This document shows, in pieces, positions 45,221 through 57,179 of a stretch of 64,000 nucleotides of DNA. Within the stretch, counting starts at the first letter, position 1. The number at the start of each line of letters is the position of its first letter. The notes beneath the pieces are model-generated. The model was not told the origin of the DNA, ran no database searches, and was given only the letters and a program-made list of their open reading frames with translations. The stretch lies in the NCBI RefSeq assembly GCF_013085465.1, contig NZ_CP049838.1, forward strand, positions 2,666,001 to 2,730,000, given 5' to 3'. The stretch is from Streptomyces asoensis (GTDB lineage Bacteria > Actinomycetota > Actinomycetes > Streptomycetales > Streptomycetaceae). The position numbers were made by a program, and so were the translations under genes.

Positions 45221-47328
45221 GTCTCCTGCCCCCGTCGTTCTTCCGGGGCGCCCGTCGTCACGGGATCTCCGGGGGAACCCGCCGTCGTATCGGGTTCCTC
45301 ATCATCAATGATCTCTCCGGTCGCCGTGTTCACGGCGGGGGCGGGCGATGCCGCCCGGGCGAGGGCCGCGGCGATGGTCTCGGCCGTCTTGCGGCCTATG
45401 CCCGGAACCTCGCAGATCTGGTCGATCGTCGCGGCCCGGAGCCTCTTCACCGAGCCGAAGTGCTTGATCAGTGCCTGTTTGCGTGTCTCGCCGAGGCCGG
45501 GCACCTCGTCCAGGGGGCCGGCACGGAAGCGCTTGGCCCGCTTGGTGCGCTGGTAGGTGATGGCGAAGCGGTGCGCCTCGTCGCGGACGCGCTGGAGCAG
45601 ATAGAGACCCTCGCTGCTGCGGGGCAGGACGACCGGGTCGTCGTCGTCCGGCACCCAGACCTCTTCCAGGCGCTTGGCGAGGCCGCAGACGGCGATGTCG
45701 TCGATGCCCAGCTCGTCCAGCGCCCGCTTGGCCGCCGCGACCTGCGGCTGTCCACCGTCGACGACGACGAGCTGAGGCGGGTAGGCGAAGCGCTTGGGGC
45801 GGCCGTCATCGTCCTTGAGGCTGCTGGTGAGGGGCGCTTCGGTGGCGTCGGTGAGGGGCGCATCGGTGAGGGGCGTCCCGTTGGTGTCGGCGAGCGGGTT
45901 CTCGCCGTCGGTCCACTCCCCCGTCCGCTCCTTCTCGGCGATGTAGCGCCTGAAGCGGCGGGTGATCACCTCATGCATGGAGCGGACGTCGTCCTGGCCC
46001 TCGAAGCCCTTGATCTGGAAGCGGCGGTACTCGCTCTTGCGCTGGAGGCCGTCCTCGAAGACGACCATGGAGGCCACCACGTCGTCGCCCTGGAGGTGCG
46101 AGATGTCGTAGCACTCGATCCGGAGCGGCGCGCTGTCCAGGTCGAGGGCCTCGGCGATCTCCTCCAGGGCACGCGAGCGCGTGGTCAGGTCGGAGGCGCG
46201 CCTGGTCTTGTGCAGGACGAGCGCCTGCTGCGCGTTGCGCTCGACGGTCTCCATCAGGGCCTTCTTGTCGCCCCGCTGCGGGATACGCAGCGACACGTTG
46301 GACCCGCGGCGCTCGGTGAGCCACTCCTGCACGGGTTCGACAGGCTCGGGAAGGGCCGGGACCAGGACCTCCTTGGGGACGGAGTCGCCCCGCTCCTCGC
46401 CGTACAGCTGCTGGAGGGCGTGCTCGACGAGGGCGCCGGTCGTGACGTCCTCGACCTTGTCGGTCACCCAGCCGCGCTGGCCGCGGACTCGTCCGCCGCG
46501 GACGTGGAAGATCTGGACGGCCGCCTCCAGCTCGTCCTCGGCGACCGCGATCAGATCGGCGTCGGTCGCGTCCGCGAGCACGACCGCGTTCTTCTCCATG
46601 GCCTTCTTCAGGGCCTCGATGTCGTCGCGCAGACGGGCGGCCCGCTCGTACTCCATCTCCTCGGCCGCCTCCATCATCTGCTTCTCCAGCCGACGGAGGT
46701 AGGTCCCGGTGCGGCCGGCCATGAAGTCGCAGAACTCCTCGGAGAGTTCGCCGTGCTCCTCGGCGGAGACCCGGCCGACGCACGGCGCGGAGCACTTGCC
46801 GATGTAGCCGAGCAGACAGGGCCGGCCGGTGCGGGCGGCGTTCTTGAAGACGCCGGCGGAGCAGGTGCGCACGGGGAAGACCCGCAGCAGCAGGTCGACG
46901 GTGTCCCGGATCGCCCACGCGTGCGCGTACGGCCCGAAATACCTGACGCCCTTCTTCTTGTGCCCGCGCATCACCTGGACGCGCGGGAACTCCTCGTTCA
47001 TCGTCACCGCGAGGTAGGGATAGCTCTTGTCGTCGCGGTACTTGACGTTGAACCGGGGGTCGTACTCCTTGATCCAGGAGTACTCCAGCTGGAGCGCCTC
47101 GACCTCCGTGGACACCACCGTCCACTCCACCGACGCGGCCGTGGTCACCATGGTGCGGGTGCGCGGGTGGAGGCCGGAGAGGTCCTGGAAGTAGTTCGCC
47201 AGGCGCTGGCGCAGGCTCTTCGCCTTCCCGACGTAGATCACCCGGCGGTGCTCGTCGCGGAATCGGTACACCCCGGGGGAGTCCGGGATCTGTCCCGGCT
47301 TGGGGCGGTAGCTGGAGGGGTCGGCCAT
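45217..47328 (-). CDS. uvrC: Excinuclease ABC subunit C
   Basis: This is a 703-residue UvrC, somewhat longer than usual. An N-terminal GIY-YIG nuclease domain ([20 protein letters not shown], about 19-38) makes the 3' incision. The UVR motif region (about 205-240) contacts UvrB. The RNase H-like 5' nuclease domain is at about 390-580 ([40 protein letters not shown]). A helix-hairpin-helix pair lies near 620-680. An unusual Thr/Leu-rich insert with APLTD-type repeats occurs inside the endonuclease domain (about 470-500). It is the first gene of the series through whiA, with two DnaA boxes upstream. Confidence 0.96.
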   Translation of the reverse strand: MADPSSYRPKPGQIPDSPGVYRFRDEHRRVIYVGKAKSLRQRLANYFQDLSGLHPRTRTMVTTAASVEWTVVSTEVEALQLEYSWIKEYDPRFNVKYRDDKSYPYLAVTMNEEFPRVQVMRGHKKKGVRYFGPYAHAWAIRDTVDLLLRVFPVRTCSAGVFKNAARTGRPCLLGYIGKCSAPCVGRVSAEEHGELSEEFCDFMAGRTGTYLRRLEKQMMEAAEEMEYERAARLRDDIEALKKAMEKNAVVLADATDADLIAVAEDELEAAVQIFHVRGGRVRGQRGWVTDKVEDVTTGALVEHALQQLYGEERGDSVPKEVLVPALPEPVEPVQEWLTERRGSNVSLRIPQRGDKKALMETVERNAQQALVLHKTRRASDLTTRSRALEEIAEALDLDSAPLRIECYDISHLQGDDVVASMVVFEDGLQRKSEYRRFQIKGFEGQDDVRSMHEVITRRFRRYIAEKERTGEWTDGENPLADTNGTPLTDAPLTDATEAPLTSSLKDDDGRPKRFAYPPQLVVVDGGQPQVAAAKRALDELGIDDIAVCGLAKRLEEVWVPDDDDPVVLPRSSEGLYLLQRVRDEAHRFAITYQRTKRAKRFRAGPLDEVPGLGETRKQALIKHFGSVKRLRAATIDQICEVPGIGRKTAETIAAALARAASPAPAVNTATGEIIDDEEPDTTAGSPGDPVTTGAPEERRGQET

Positions 47329-47634
47329 GTCTCACACCCTACTGGCGCGGGGTGACACTCCGGCGGGCTGTGGACAACGGCCGGGTGTCCGAAGGGGCTG
47401 TGGACAAGCGGGGCACGGAGGGCGGGACCCGGAGGCATCGACTCGGCCACACGCACGTGCCACTCGGGCATCAGGTGTTGTCGGGACTTGGTCAACACGC
47501 TTCAATGCGGGGGGACTCGGGCCCTGAGGGCCGCCCTACGGATGTGAAGGAGCTCCGGCGACGCCGGAAAGGCCCCGACCACCCACACGAACGGTCCGAC
47601 CAGCCGTCGTGAGCATTCACAGAAAGGCCCCTGC
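47329..47634. other. uvrC upstream region, no gene
   Basis: About 300 bases between two divergent genes. It contains two exact DnaA boxes (47369-47377 and 47399-47407). A minus-strand uvrC promoter should lie near 47340-47400 but is not distinct. The right part (about 47500-47634) precedes the regulator-like gene; no further structure was found. Confidence 0.45.
47369..47407. promoter_or_regulatory. Two DnaA boxes 30 bp apart
   Basis: TGTGGACAA, the exact complement of the Streptomyces DnaA box TTGTCCACA, occurs at 47369-47377 and 47399-47407 in the same orientation, three helical turns apart. The sites lie about 40-80 bases upstream of the uvrC start. Confidence 0.6.
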
Positions 47635-48603
47635 ATGCCGCACGCCACACAGCACGCGGACGCCGCCGTCGACGCCGCCTCCGCGGAATTGGACACGGCC
47701 CTGCGAGGCGGTCCTTTCCATGTGGCGTTGCGTGCCGCGATCGCCGCCCGTGGCCTGCCCCTCCAGCGCGTCCAGCACCATCTGTCGCGGTACGGGGTGA
47801 AGGTGGGCGTGACCAGTCTGAGCTACTGGCAGCAGGGCGCCCGGCGGCCGCAGCGCCCCGAGTCGCTGCGCGCCGTGCGTGCGCTGGAGGAGATCCTGCA
47901 CCTGCCGGACGAGTCCCTGATCCGTCTGCTCGCGGAGCCCGACGGCGGGGACGGCGGCACGGCGACCGGGCAGTCCGTGGGCCGCTCCTACCGCTCACTC
48001 CTGGAGGCCTCCGGCATTCTCGAACAGTTGCTCGGCGAACTGGAGTGCCCCGTCGACGGGGGGCTGCACACCCTGGGCCACCACGAGCGGGTCCGCATCG
48101 GGTCGCGCCGCGAGCTGCTGGGACGCGAGTCGCAGCACATCGTGCGCGCCCACCGCGACGGCGTCGACCGCTTCGTGGCCGTGCATCACGGCGACCCCGG
48201 CTGCGCACCGGAACGGATGACGGTGCACGCCCTGGAGAACTGCCGGGCCGGCCGTGTCCGCAGCCACCACGACACCGGCGTGCTCGTGGCCGAGCTCTTC
48301 TTCGACACCCGGCTGAGGGCCGGCGACACCTTCCTCTTCCGCTACGCCGTCGAGGACGGCACCGCCGATGTGTCCCGTGAGTACGTCCGCGGCTTCGGCG
48401 CGGCGGGCGGCCAGTACGCCCTCCAGATCCGCTTCGCCGAGAACGCCCTGCCCGTGCGCTGCCATCGGTTCACCCAGCACTCGGCGGCGGCCCCGCGCGG
48501 CGGCCGTCAGGAGCTGCCGCTCAGTGGCCGGCACCGTTCGGTACACCTCGTCGAGCCGCGGGTGCGGTCGGGCATGGTCGGCATCGGCTGGGACTGGGAG
48601 TGA
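47635..48603 (+). CDS. Regulator-like protein with an N-terminal helix-turn-helix, unknown C-domain
   Basis: This is a 322-residue protein. Residues about 25-100 look like an XRE-type HTH: LRAAIAARGLPLQRVQHHLS, then GVTSLSYWQQGARRPQRPES and RAVRALEEILHLP. The remaining 200 residues are beta-rich with many His and Arg (HTLGHHERVRIGSRRELLGR, FFDTRLRAGDTFLFRYAVED) and resemble no enzyme I know. The sequence GVTSLSYWQQGARRP is typical of a streptomycete-specific protein group. The start at 47635 is preceded by GAAAGG. It is a probable transcription regulator with an unknown ligand. Confidence 0.72.
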   Translation: MPHATQHADAAVDAASAELDTALRGGPFHVALRAAIAARGLPLQRVQHHLSRYGVKVGVTSLSYWQQGARRPQRPESLRAVRALEEILHLPDESLIRLLAEPDGGDGGTATGQSVGRSYRSLLEASGILEQLLGELECPVDGGLHTLGHHERVRIGSRRELLGRESQHIVRAHRDGVDRFVAVHHGDPGCAPERMTVHALENCRAGRVRSHHDTGVLVAELFFDTRLRAGDTFLFRYAVEDGTADVSREYVRGFGAAGGQYALQIRFAENALPVRCHRFTQHSAAAPRGGRQELPLSGRHRSVHLVEPRVRSGMVGIGWDWE

Positions 48604-48640
48604 ACGGCGGCCGTCGGCGGCCCTCGACAGTCTTCGGCGG

Positions 48641-48670
48641 CCTTTGACGCCCCTTGACGCCCCTTGACGC
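48641..48670. repeat. Three tandem 10-bp units containing TTGACG
   Basis: CC(T/C)TTGACGC occurs three times end to end at 48641-48670. Each unit holds a -35-like TTGACG, so register changes could alter the upstream promoter context of the kinase gene. No well-spaced -10 follows directly; TAGCTT at 48700-48705 is the nearest. Confidence 0.6.
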
Positions 48671-48808
48671 CAGCTTTTACGCGCGGCTCCGAAATGGGGT
48701 AGCTTCCCGGCCGGCGGCTCACCTGCTCCTGCGTCCGTCGCACCTCGTGCGGCTGCCCCGCGGGCACGGTCCGAGCGGTCGCAGGCAGCCAGAGAAAGGA
48801 ACCGCTCC

Positions 48809-49720
48809 GTGATCGTCGTCGCCGGTGAGGCCCTGATCGACCTGGTACCGCAGGGCGCGGGCGCCCTCGCGGGTCTCCGGCCGGCGCCCGGCGGCGGCCC
48901 CTACAACACGGCTGTCGCCCTCGGCCGCCTGGGCTCCCCCACGGCCTTCTGTTCCCGCACCTCGCAGGACGCCTTCGGCGAGGCGCTGCTCGCCGGGCTG
49001 CGGGACTCGGGCGTGGACGTGTCCGCGGTGCAGCGGGGTACGGAACCGACCACGCTCGCGGTCGCCACCCTCGACGGGAACGGTTCGGCCGCCTACTCCT
49101 TCTACGTCGACGGCACCGCCGACCGCCTGTTCACGGCCCCGGACACCCTGCCGGCGGGCACGCGCGCGGTGTCCTTCGGCACCTGCTCCCTCATCCTCGA
49201 ACCGGGTGCGAGCGCGTACGAGGAGCTGATGCGGACCGCCGCGGCGCAGGGACTGTTCACGGCGCTCGACCCGAACATCCGGGCCGGGCTGATCCCCGAC
49301 GCCGACGCCTACCGGGCCCGCTTCAAGAGCTGGCTGCCCTCGGTGTCCCTGCTCAAGCTCTCCGAGGAGGACGCCGAGTGGCTGGGCGGCACCCCGCGCG
49401 AGTGGCTGTCCGCCGGCCCCTCGGCGGTCGTGATCACCCAGGGCGGCGACGGACTGACCGCCTTCACCCAGGGCGGGGCCGTGTACTCGGTGCCGGGCGA
49501 GCGGGTGGACGTCGTGGACACCATCGGCGCCGGGGACACCGTGAACGCGGCTCTGCTGCACGGCCTCTCGGTGCGGGACGCCCTGTCCCCGGCGGGCCTC
49601 GCGGGCCTGGGCGCCGCCGGCTGGGAACAGTTGCTGCGGTTCGCCGCCCGCGCAGCGGCGATCACCTGCTCCCGGGCCGGCGCGGAGCCGCCGTACGCCT
49701 CCGAGCTGGGCGGCTTCTAG
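48809..49720 (+). CDS. PfkB-family carbohydrate kinase (fructokinase-like)
   Basis: A 303-residue ribokinase-fold kinase. The N-terminal sugar-binding part is GEALIDLVPQ and APGGGPYNTAVALGRLG, and the lid strand is SAAYSFYVDGTADRLF. The catalytic anion hole is DTIGAGDTVNAALLHG with Asp243. FTALDPNIRAGLIPDADAYR fits fructokinase-type enzymes best. It phosphorylates a sugar with ATP; the true sugar is unknown. GTG at 48809 has AGAAAGGA 10 bases upstream. No sugar transporter is adjacent. Confidence 0.88.
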   Translation: MIVVAGEALIDLVPQGAGALAGLRPAPGGGPYNTAVALGRLGSPTAFCSRTSQDAFGEALLAGLRDSGVDVSAVQRGTEPTTLAVATLDGNGSAAYSFYVDGTADRLFTAPDTLPAGTRAVSFGTCSLILEPGASAYEELMRTAAAQGLFTALDPNIRAGLIPDADAYRARFKSWLPSVSLLKLSEEDAEWLGGTPREWLSAGPSAVVITQGGDGLTAFTQGGAVYSVPGERVDVVDTIGAGDTVNAALLHGLSVRDALSPAGLAGLGAAGWEQLLRFAARAAAITCSRAGAEPPYASELGGF

Positions 49721-49770
49721 GGGCTGTCGGGGCAGTTCGTCGGCACGGTCGGGAGAGCGGTGGCCGCCGG

Positions 49771-50625
49771 TCAGCCGCTCACCGCGCGCAGCCCCCCGGG
49801 CTTGCGCCCGTTGAGATGGTCCAGCGCCATGGCGGTGCTCTCGTCCGCCGGGAGGTGGACCACCAGGCGCTGACCCTCCTCCGGGAGGGACAGGGTCTCG
49901 TAGGACAGGCGCAGTCGTCCCGCCTCCGGGTGGTCGACGGTGTCGGTGCCGAACCGGGCCGGCATGGCCGGCACCGCGGCCAGCCGCTCGGTGAACGGGG
50001 CCCCCGCGGTGACCGTGAGCTCGTCGGCCAGCGCGGCGACGCTCGGGTCGTGCAAGGAGGCCTCCTGTCGCAGATGGGCGACCTGCTCGTCGGCGAGGCG
50101 GTCCCAGCCGGGGTACACGGCCCGGGCCCGCTCGTCGGTGAACAGGTACCGCATCAGGTTGGGTGCGCTGCCGTCGAGCAGGCCGAGCGGGCGGGCGATC
50201 CGCTCATAGCCCGAGGTGTGGGCGACGATGTCGCCGACCCAGTTGAGCAGGACGGCCGGTGTCGGCTCCAGGCGGTCGAGCAGGGCCCGCACGGTGGGAC
50301 GGACCGTGCGGGCGGGTGGTGCCGCCGAGGTGCAGAGCACCCGGTCGACGCCGGCCTCCTTGGCGAGGCGGCGCAGGAGGATCCGGTCCGGTACGCGCAG
50401 GCTCAGCGCGTCTCCCAGGGCTCCGAGCACCTGGGGTGAGGGGTTGCGGTCGCGCCCCTGTTCCAGGCGGGTGATGTACTCGACGCTGACGCCGGCCAGC
50501 GTGGCCAGCTCGGCACGCCGCAGTCCTGGTGTGCGACGCCGAGGCCCTGTGGGCAGGCCGACCTCGGCCGGCGTGACGGCTTCGCGGCGGGTGCGCAGGA
50601 AGGTACCCAACTCGTTGTCGCTCAC
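49771..50625 (-). CDS. XRE-family regulator with MmyB-type ligand domain
   Basis: A 284-residue protein. The HTH lies at about 5-90 (RRRTPGLRRAELATLAGVSV, EYITRLEQGRDRNPSPQVLG). The C-terminal MmyB/PAS-like domain spans about 105-275 (PTPAVLLNWVGDIVAHTSGY, NLMRYLFTDERARAVYPGWD, RLSYETLSLPEEGQRLVVHL). Streptomyces has many such regulators, often controlling an adjacent short-chain dehydrogenase or oxidoreductase. Here the divergent neighbour is a YceI gene. GTG at 50625 is chosen because the conserved protein starts near SDNELGTFLRTRREA. Confidence 0.9.
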   Translation of the reverse strand: MSDNELGTFLRTRREAVTPAEVGLPTGPRRRTPGLRRAELATLAGVSVEYITRLEQGRDRNPSPQVLGALGDALSLRVPDRILLRRLAKEAGVDRVLCTSAAPPARTVRPTVRALLDRLEPTPAVLLNWVGDIVAHTSGYERIARPLGLLDGSAPNLMRYLFTDERARAVYPGWDRLADEQVAHLRQEASLHDPSVAALADELTVTAGAPFTERLAAVPAMPARFGTDTVDHPEAGRLRLSYETLSLPEEGQRLVVHLPADESTAMALDHLNGRKPGGLRAVSG

Positions 50626-50725
50626 CCACCGAACGTACAACGGTGCGGCCCCGGGAGGGTGGCCCTCTCACTACCACCATCGGCCCGGCCTCCCTCCCGT
50701 CCGCCGGTGCGCGGAGGGTGGGGGC

Positions 50726-51307
50726 ATGACTCAGGACAACGCCTCGCGCACGCCGACCGCCACGACCCTGCCGCTGTCTTCCGGCGACTGGGAGCTCGAC
50801 CCGCTGCACTCGGCGGTCAACTTCACCATCCGTCACCTCGGCATCGCCAAGGTGCGCGGCCGCTTCACGAAGATCGAGGCCGAGCTGTACGTCGGTGAGA
50901 CGGCCGACGACGTGCGGGTGAGCGCCGAGATCGCTCTGACCTCCATCGACACGGGCAACCCCGACCGGGACGCGCACACCCGCTCGGCGGACCTGCTCGA
51001 TGTGGAGAAGCGTCCGACGATGGCCTTCCACTCGACACGTGTCTCGGGCCAGGGCGAGGACTGGACGATGGAAGGGGACCTGACCATCGGGGACGTGACT
51101 CGCCCGCTGACGCTCGCCGTCGACTTCGGCGGGGTGGTGGACTCCCCGGTGGATCAGAGGAGGCACGCCGGTTTCGAGGCGACGGGAGAGATCCGGCGCA
51201 GCGACTTCGGGCTGGACTTCGGAGCCGGGTTTCTCGGTGATGTTGTCAAGGTTCAGCTGGACATGCAGTTCGTGGAGCCGGGCGAACCGCAGGGCCAGGG
51301 TGGCTGA
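50726..51307 (+). CDS. YceI-family lipocalin-like protein
   Basis: A 193-residue YceI domain protein that probably binds a polyisoprenoid or other long lipid in a beta-barrel. Family blocks are WELDPLHSAVNFTIRHLGIA, KVRGRFTKIEAELYV, IDTGNPDRDAHTRSADLLDV and FEATGEIRRSDFGLDFGAGF. There is no signal peptide, so it is cytosolic. It is divergent from the MmyB-type regulator, with about 100 bases between starts, and may be its target. The ATG at 50726 follows GGAGGGTGGGG. A strong terminator ends it. Confidence 0.9.
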   Translation: MTQDNASRTPTATTLPLSSGDWELDPLHSAVNFTIRHLGIAKVRGRFTKIEAELYVGETADDVRVSAEIALTSIDTGNPDRDAHTRSADLLDVEKRPTMAFHSTRVSGQGEDWTMEGDLTIGDVTRPLTLAVDFGGVVDSPVDQRRHAGFEATGEIRRSDFGLDFGAGFLGDVVKVQLDMQFVEPGEPQGQGG

Positions 51308-51318
51308 TGGTGGAACGA

Positions 51319-51358
51319 GCGGCGCCCCGCGGGAAGTTCCCGCGGGGCGCCGCTTTTT
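51319..51358. terminator. Intrinsic terminator between the YceI gene and uvrA
   Basis: A 17-bp stem (51319-51335 with 51337-51353) is followed by TTTTT, a true Rho-independent terminator, between two convergent genes. Confidence 0.88.
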
Positions 51359-51367
51359 GATGACTTG

Positions 51368-54421
<3,054 letters not shown>

Positions 54422-54644
54422 GCCGGTCCGCACCTTTCTTGAGAGAAGTGACAGGGGCGGGGCCCCCGTCTTTCTCAGACTAGGGCGAGCCACTGACAAC
54501 GCCGGTCGGGATTCACCGGTTCACAACAATCCCCGGCCTTCCAGCATGCCCGACGCCGCCAACGACCATATAGCACGCGCATTCGATTTGCGGGCTCGGT
54601 CGACCACCTTCACCCGAAGGGGTGGCAAGGCTAGGGTCAGCACC

Positions 54645-55331
54645 ATGATTGATCACGCTCATGACCTGGAGTCTGTACGTGACGCGACCGAGCGGCTCCT
54701 CACCGCAGTCGCCAAACTGGACAACGCGTCGGCGGCCGAGCCGTCACGCCTGCCCGGCTGGAGCCGCGGACATGTCCTGGCTCACATCGCCCGCAACGCG
54801 GACGCCCTCGTGAACGTCCTCGAGGGCCGACCCATGTACGCCGACGCACACGTCCGCGACGCCGACATCGAGCGGGACGCCCCGCGCCCCCTGGACGTCC
54901 AGCTCACGGACGTACGGGAGAGCGCGGCCCGCTTCCAGGCGACGGGAGCCGCACCCGCGGACTGGTCGCGCACGGTGGAGCTGCGCAACGGCGTCGTCGA
55001 CGCGGCGGCCCGCGTGCCGTTCCGGCGGTGGGTGGAGGTGGAGCTGCACGCCGTGGACCTCGGCATCGGCTACGAGCTGGAGGACCTCCCGGAGGAGTTC
55101 ACCGCGCGGGAGATCGAGTTCCTCGCGGAGCGGTTCACCGGGCGTGCCGACGTGCCGCCGACGCGCCTCACGGACGGCACCCGCGCGTGGCACACGGGCC
55201 GCGCGGCCGACCGCCCCGAGGTGACCGTCACCGGCACCCCGGCGGACCTCCTGGGCTGGCTCGCCGGGCGTCGCGACGGTTCCGGACTGACGGCGGACGG
55301 CGGGCCGCTGCCGGCCCTTCCGCCGCTATAG
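54645..55331 (+). CDS. Maleylpyruvate isomerase family, mycothiol-dependent enzyme
   Basis: A 228-residue DinB-like four-helix protein. ATERLLTAVAKLDNASAAEP, SRLPGWSRGHVLAHIARNAD with the metal-binding His, and WVEVELHAVDLGIGYELEDL with a second His pair form the MDMPI N-terminal domain. The C-terminal part (VTVTGTPADLLGWLAGR) is the MDMPI_C/SCP2-like fold. Such enzymes use mycothiol, the actinobacterial thiol, for isomerisation or conjugation. TAGGGT ends seven bases before the ATG, so the mRNA is probably leaderless. It is coupled closely to the MBL gene ten bases downstream. Confidence 0.85.
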   Translation: MIDHAHDLESVRDATERLLTAVAKLDNASAAEPSRLPGWSRGHVLAHIARNADALVNVLEGRPMYADAHVRDADIERDAPRPLDVQLTDVRESAARFQATGAAPADWSRTVELRNGVVDAAARVPFRRWVEVELHAVDLGIGYELEDLPEEFTAREIEFLAERFTGRADVPPTRLTDGTRAWHTGRAADRPEVTVTGTPADLLGWLAGRRDGSGLTADGGPLPALPPL

Positions 55332-55340
55332 GCTGCCGCC

Positions 55341-55997
55341 ATGACGTACAGCGGAGAGGTGACGGTCGGCGGACCGGCGGACGTGCACGAGCTCAAGGAC
55401 CTGATGATCACCAAGATCGCGGTCGGCCCGATGAACAACAACGCCTATCTGCTGCGCTGCCGGGCCACGGACGAGCAGTTGTTGATCGACGCGGCCAACG
55501 ACGCGCACGCCCTGCTCGGCACGATCGGTGACGACGGCATCACGTCCGTCGTCACCACCCATCAGCACGGCGACCACTGGCAGGCGCTCGCCGAGGTCGT
55601 GGCGGCCACACGCGCGCGTACCTACGCCGGCCGGGAGGACGCCGAGGGCATCCCCGTGGCGACCGACGTCCCGGTCGACGACGGTGACGTCATCCGGGTG
55701 GGGAACGTGGAGCTCACCGCGCGCCATCTGGTGGGGCACACGCCCGGCTCGATCGCCCTGGTCTACGACGACCCGCACGGCCACCCCCACGTGTTCACCG
55801 GCGACTGCCTCTTCCCCGGCGGCGTGGGCAACACCCGTAAGGACCCGGAGGCGTTCGCCAGTCTGATCCGCGATGTCGAGACGAAGATCTTCGACGTGCT
55901 GCCGGACGAGACCTGGGTCTATCCGGGCCACGGCAACGACACCACGCTGGGCGCGGAGCGGCCGCACCTTCCGGAGTGGCACGCGCGCGGGTGGTGA
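55341..55997 (+). CDS. MBL-fold metallo-hydrolase (glyoxalase II-like)
   Basis: A 218-residue beta-lactamase-fold hydrolase. The metal motif is TTHQHGDHWQALAEVV, with further ligands in LTARHLVGHTPGSIALVYDD (His), HVFTGDCLFPGGVGNTRKDP (Asp) and TWVYPGHGNDTTLGAE (His). Size and motifs match hydroxyacylglutathione-hydrolase-like proteins. In actinobacteria with mycothiol such enzymes may hydrolyse mycothiol thioesters, which would fit the preceding gene; this is inference. TAGGCT lies six bases before the ATG. A hairpin terminator follows. Confidence 0.88.
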   Translation: MTYSGEVTVGGPADVHELKDLMITKIAVGPMNNNAYLLRCRATDEQLLIDAANDAHALLGTIGDDGITSVVTTHQHGDHWQALAEVVAATRARTYAGREDAEGIPVATDVPVDDGDVIRVGNVELTARHLVGHTPGSIALVYDDPHGHPHVFTGDCLFPGGVGNTRKDPEAFASLIRDVETKIFDVLPDETWVYPGHGNDTTLGAERPHLPEWHARGW

Positions 55998-56005
55998 GTT
56001 CTCAC

Positions 56006-56039
56006 GGCACGGGGCGCGCGTTGCCGAACGCGCGCCCCG
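56006..56039. terminator. Hairpin after the MBL-fold gene
   Basis: A perfect 15-bp stem (56006-56020 with 56025-56039) and four-base loop directly follows the MBL stop. Confidence 0.75.
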
Positions 56040-56294
56040 TGTGAATCGCGCGCACGCGCCGGTCCCTCGCACGCGCTCCCCGCAGTCGTGGTTGCGCGGT
56101 CAACTGATAGCGGTTCCGCGCGGGATGACGGCTCCGGCGCGGATCGGGCCGCCGGTCTACGATCCCCGCCCTCGGCCGGCGGCCCAGGCGGGTCCGCCGA
56201 GCCTGTTCACGAGAACGCAACACCAGTTCCCAGTATGCGGACAAGTCATGGTGTGACCTCGACAAACAGGGGTTTGCGCTGCCACTCTCCCGCC

Positions 56295-57179
56295 ATGCAC
56301 CTCGCCCCTCGTGTACTGCGCCGCGCCGTCGCCGGCGCCACCGTGGCCCTCCTCGCGACCGCCGTCGGCTGTGCCCCGCAGCCGGAGGACAAGGCGGCTT
56401 CGACGCCGTCCGGTTCGAGCGCGAACACCTGCGCCAAGGGCAAACTGGCCACCGAGGCCTCCGGCAAGCTGACGATCGCGACCGACGAGCCCGCGTACGA
56501 GCCGTGGTTCAAGGACGACAAGCCTGCCAACGGCGAGGGCTTCGAGTCGGCGGTGGCGTACGCCGTGGCGGAGCAGCTCGGCTACGACAAGAGCGCCGTG
56601 GTCTGGCAGAGCGTGCCGTTCAACAAGGCCTTCGCACCGGGCGAGAAGACCTTCGACTTCGACATCAACCAGGTGTCGATCAGCGACGAGCGCAAGAAGG
56701 CCGTGGACTTCTCGTCCGGCTACTACGACGTGCGCCAGGCCGTCATCGCCCTGAAGGGCACGAAGGCCGCCAAGGCGACGAGCATCGCGGACCTCAAGGG
56801 CCTCAAGCTGGGCGCCCAGGTCGGCACGACCAGCCTCGACTACATCGACGACGTGGTGAAGCCGACCGCGGCCGCGGCCGTCTACGCCAAGAACGACCAG
56901 GCCAAGTCCGCGCTGAAGAACGGCCAGGTCGACGCCATCGTCACCGACCTGCCGACCGCCTTCTACATCACGGCCGCCGAGGTCACGGACGCCGAGATCG
57001 TCGGCCAGTTCGAGAACCGGGGCGGCGCTCCCGAGCAGTTCGGGCTCGTGCTCGACAAGGGCAGCGCGCTCACCTCCTGCGTGACCGGCGCCGTGGACGC
57101 GCTCCGCGAGAACGGCACCCTGGCGAAGATCGAGCAGCAGTGGCTCTCCGACGCCGTCGACGCGCCGGTGCTCAAGTGA
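56295..57179 (+). CDS. Amino-acid ABC transporter substrate-binding lipoprotein
   Basis: A 294-residue extracytoplasmic lipoprotein. The signal peptide ends in the lipobox TAVGC with Cys26. The mature protein is an SBP_bac_3 (polar amino acid) type: KLTIATDEPAYEPWFKDDKP, VPFNKAFAPGEKTFDFDINQ, VSISDERKKAVDFSSGYYDV and KNGQVDAIVTDLPTAFYITA. It captures an amino acid such as glutamate or cystine; specificity cannot be told. The start at 56295 gives a proper lipoprotein signal. It overlaps the permease gene by four bases (GTGA). Confidence 0.92.
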   Translation: MHLAPRVLRRAVAGATVALLATAVGCAPQPEDKAASTPSGSSANTCAKGKLATEASGKLTIATDEPAYEPWFKDDKPANGEGFESAVAYAVAEQLGYDKSAVVWQSVPFNKAFAPGEKTFDFDINQVSISDERKKAVDFSSGYYDVRQAVIALKGTKAAKATSIADLKGLKLGAQVGTTSLDYIDDVVKPTAAAAVYAKNDQAKSALKNGQVDAIVTDLPTAFYITAAEVTDAEIVGQFENRGGAPEQFGLVLDKGSALTSCVTGAVDALRENGTLAKIEQQWLSDAVDAPVLK

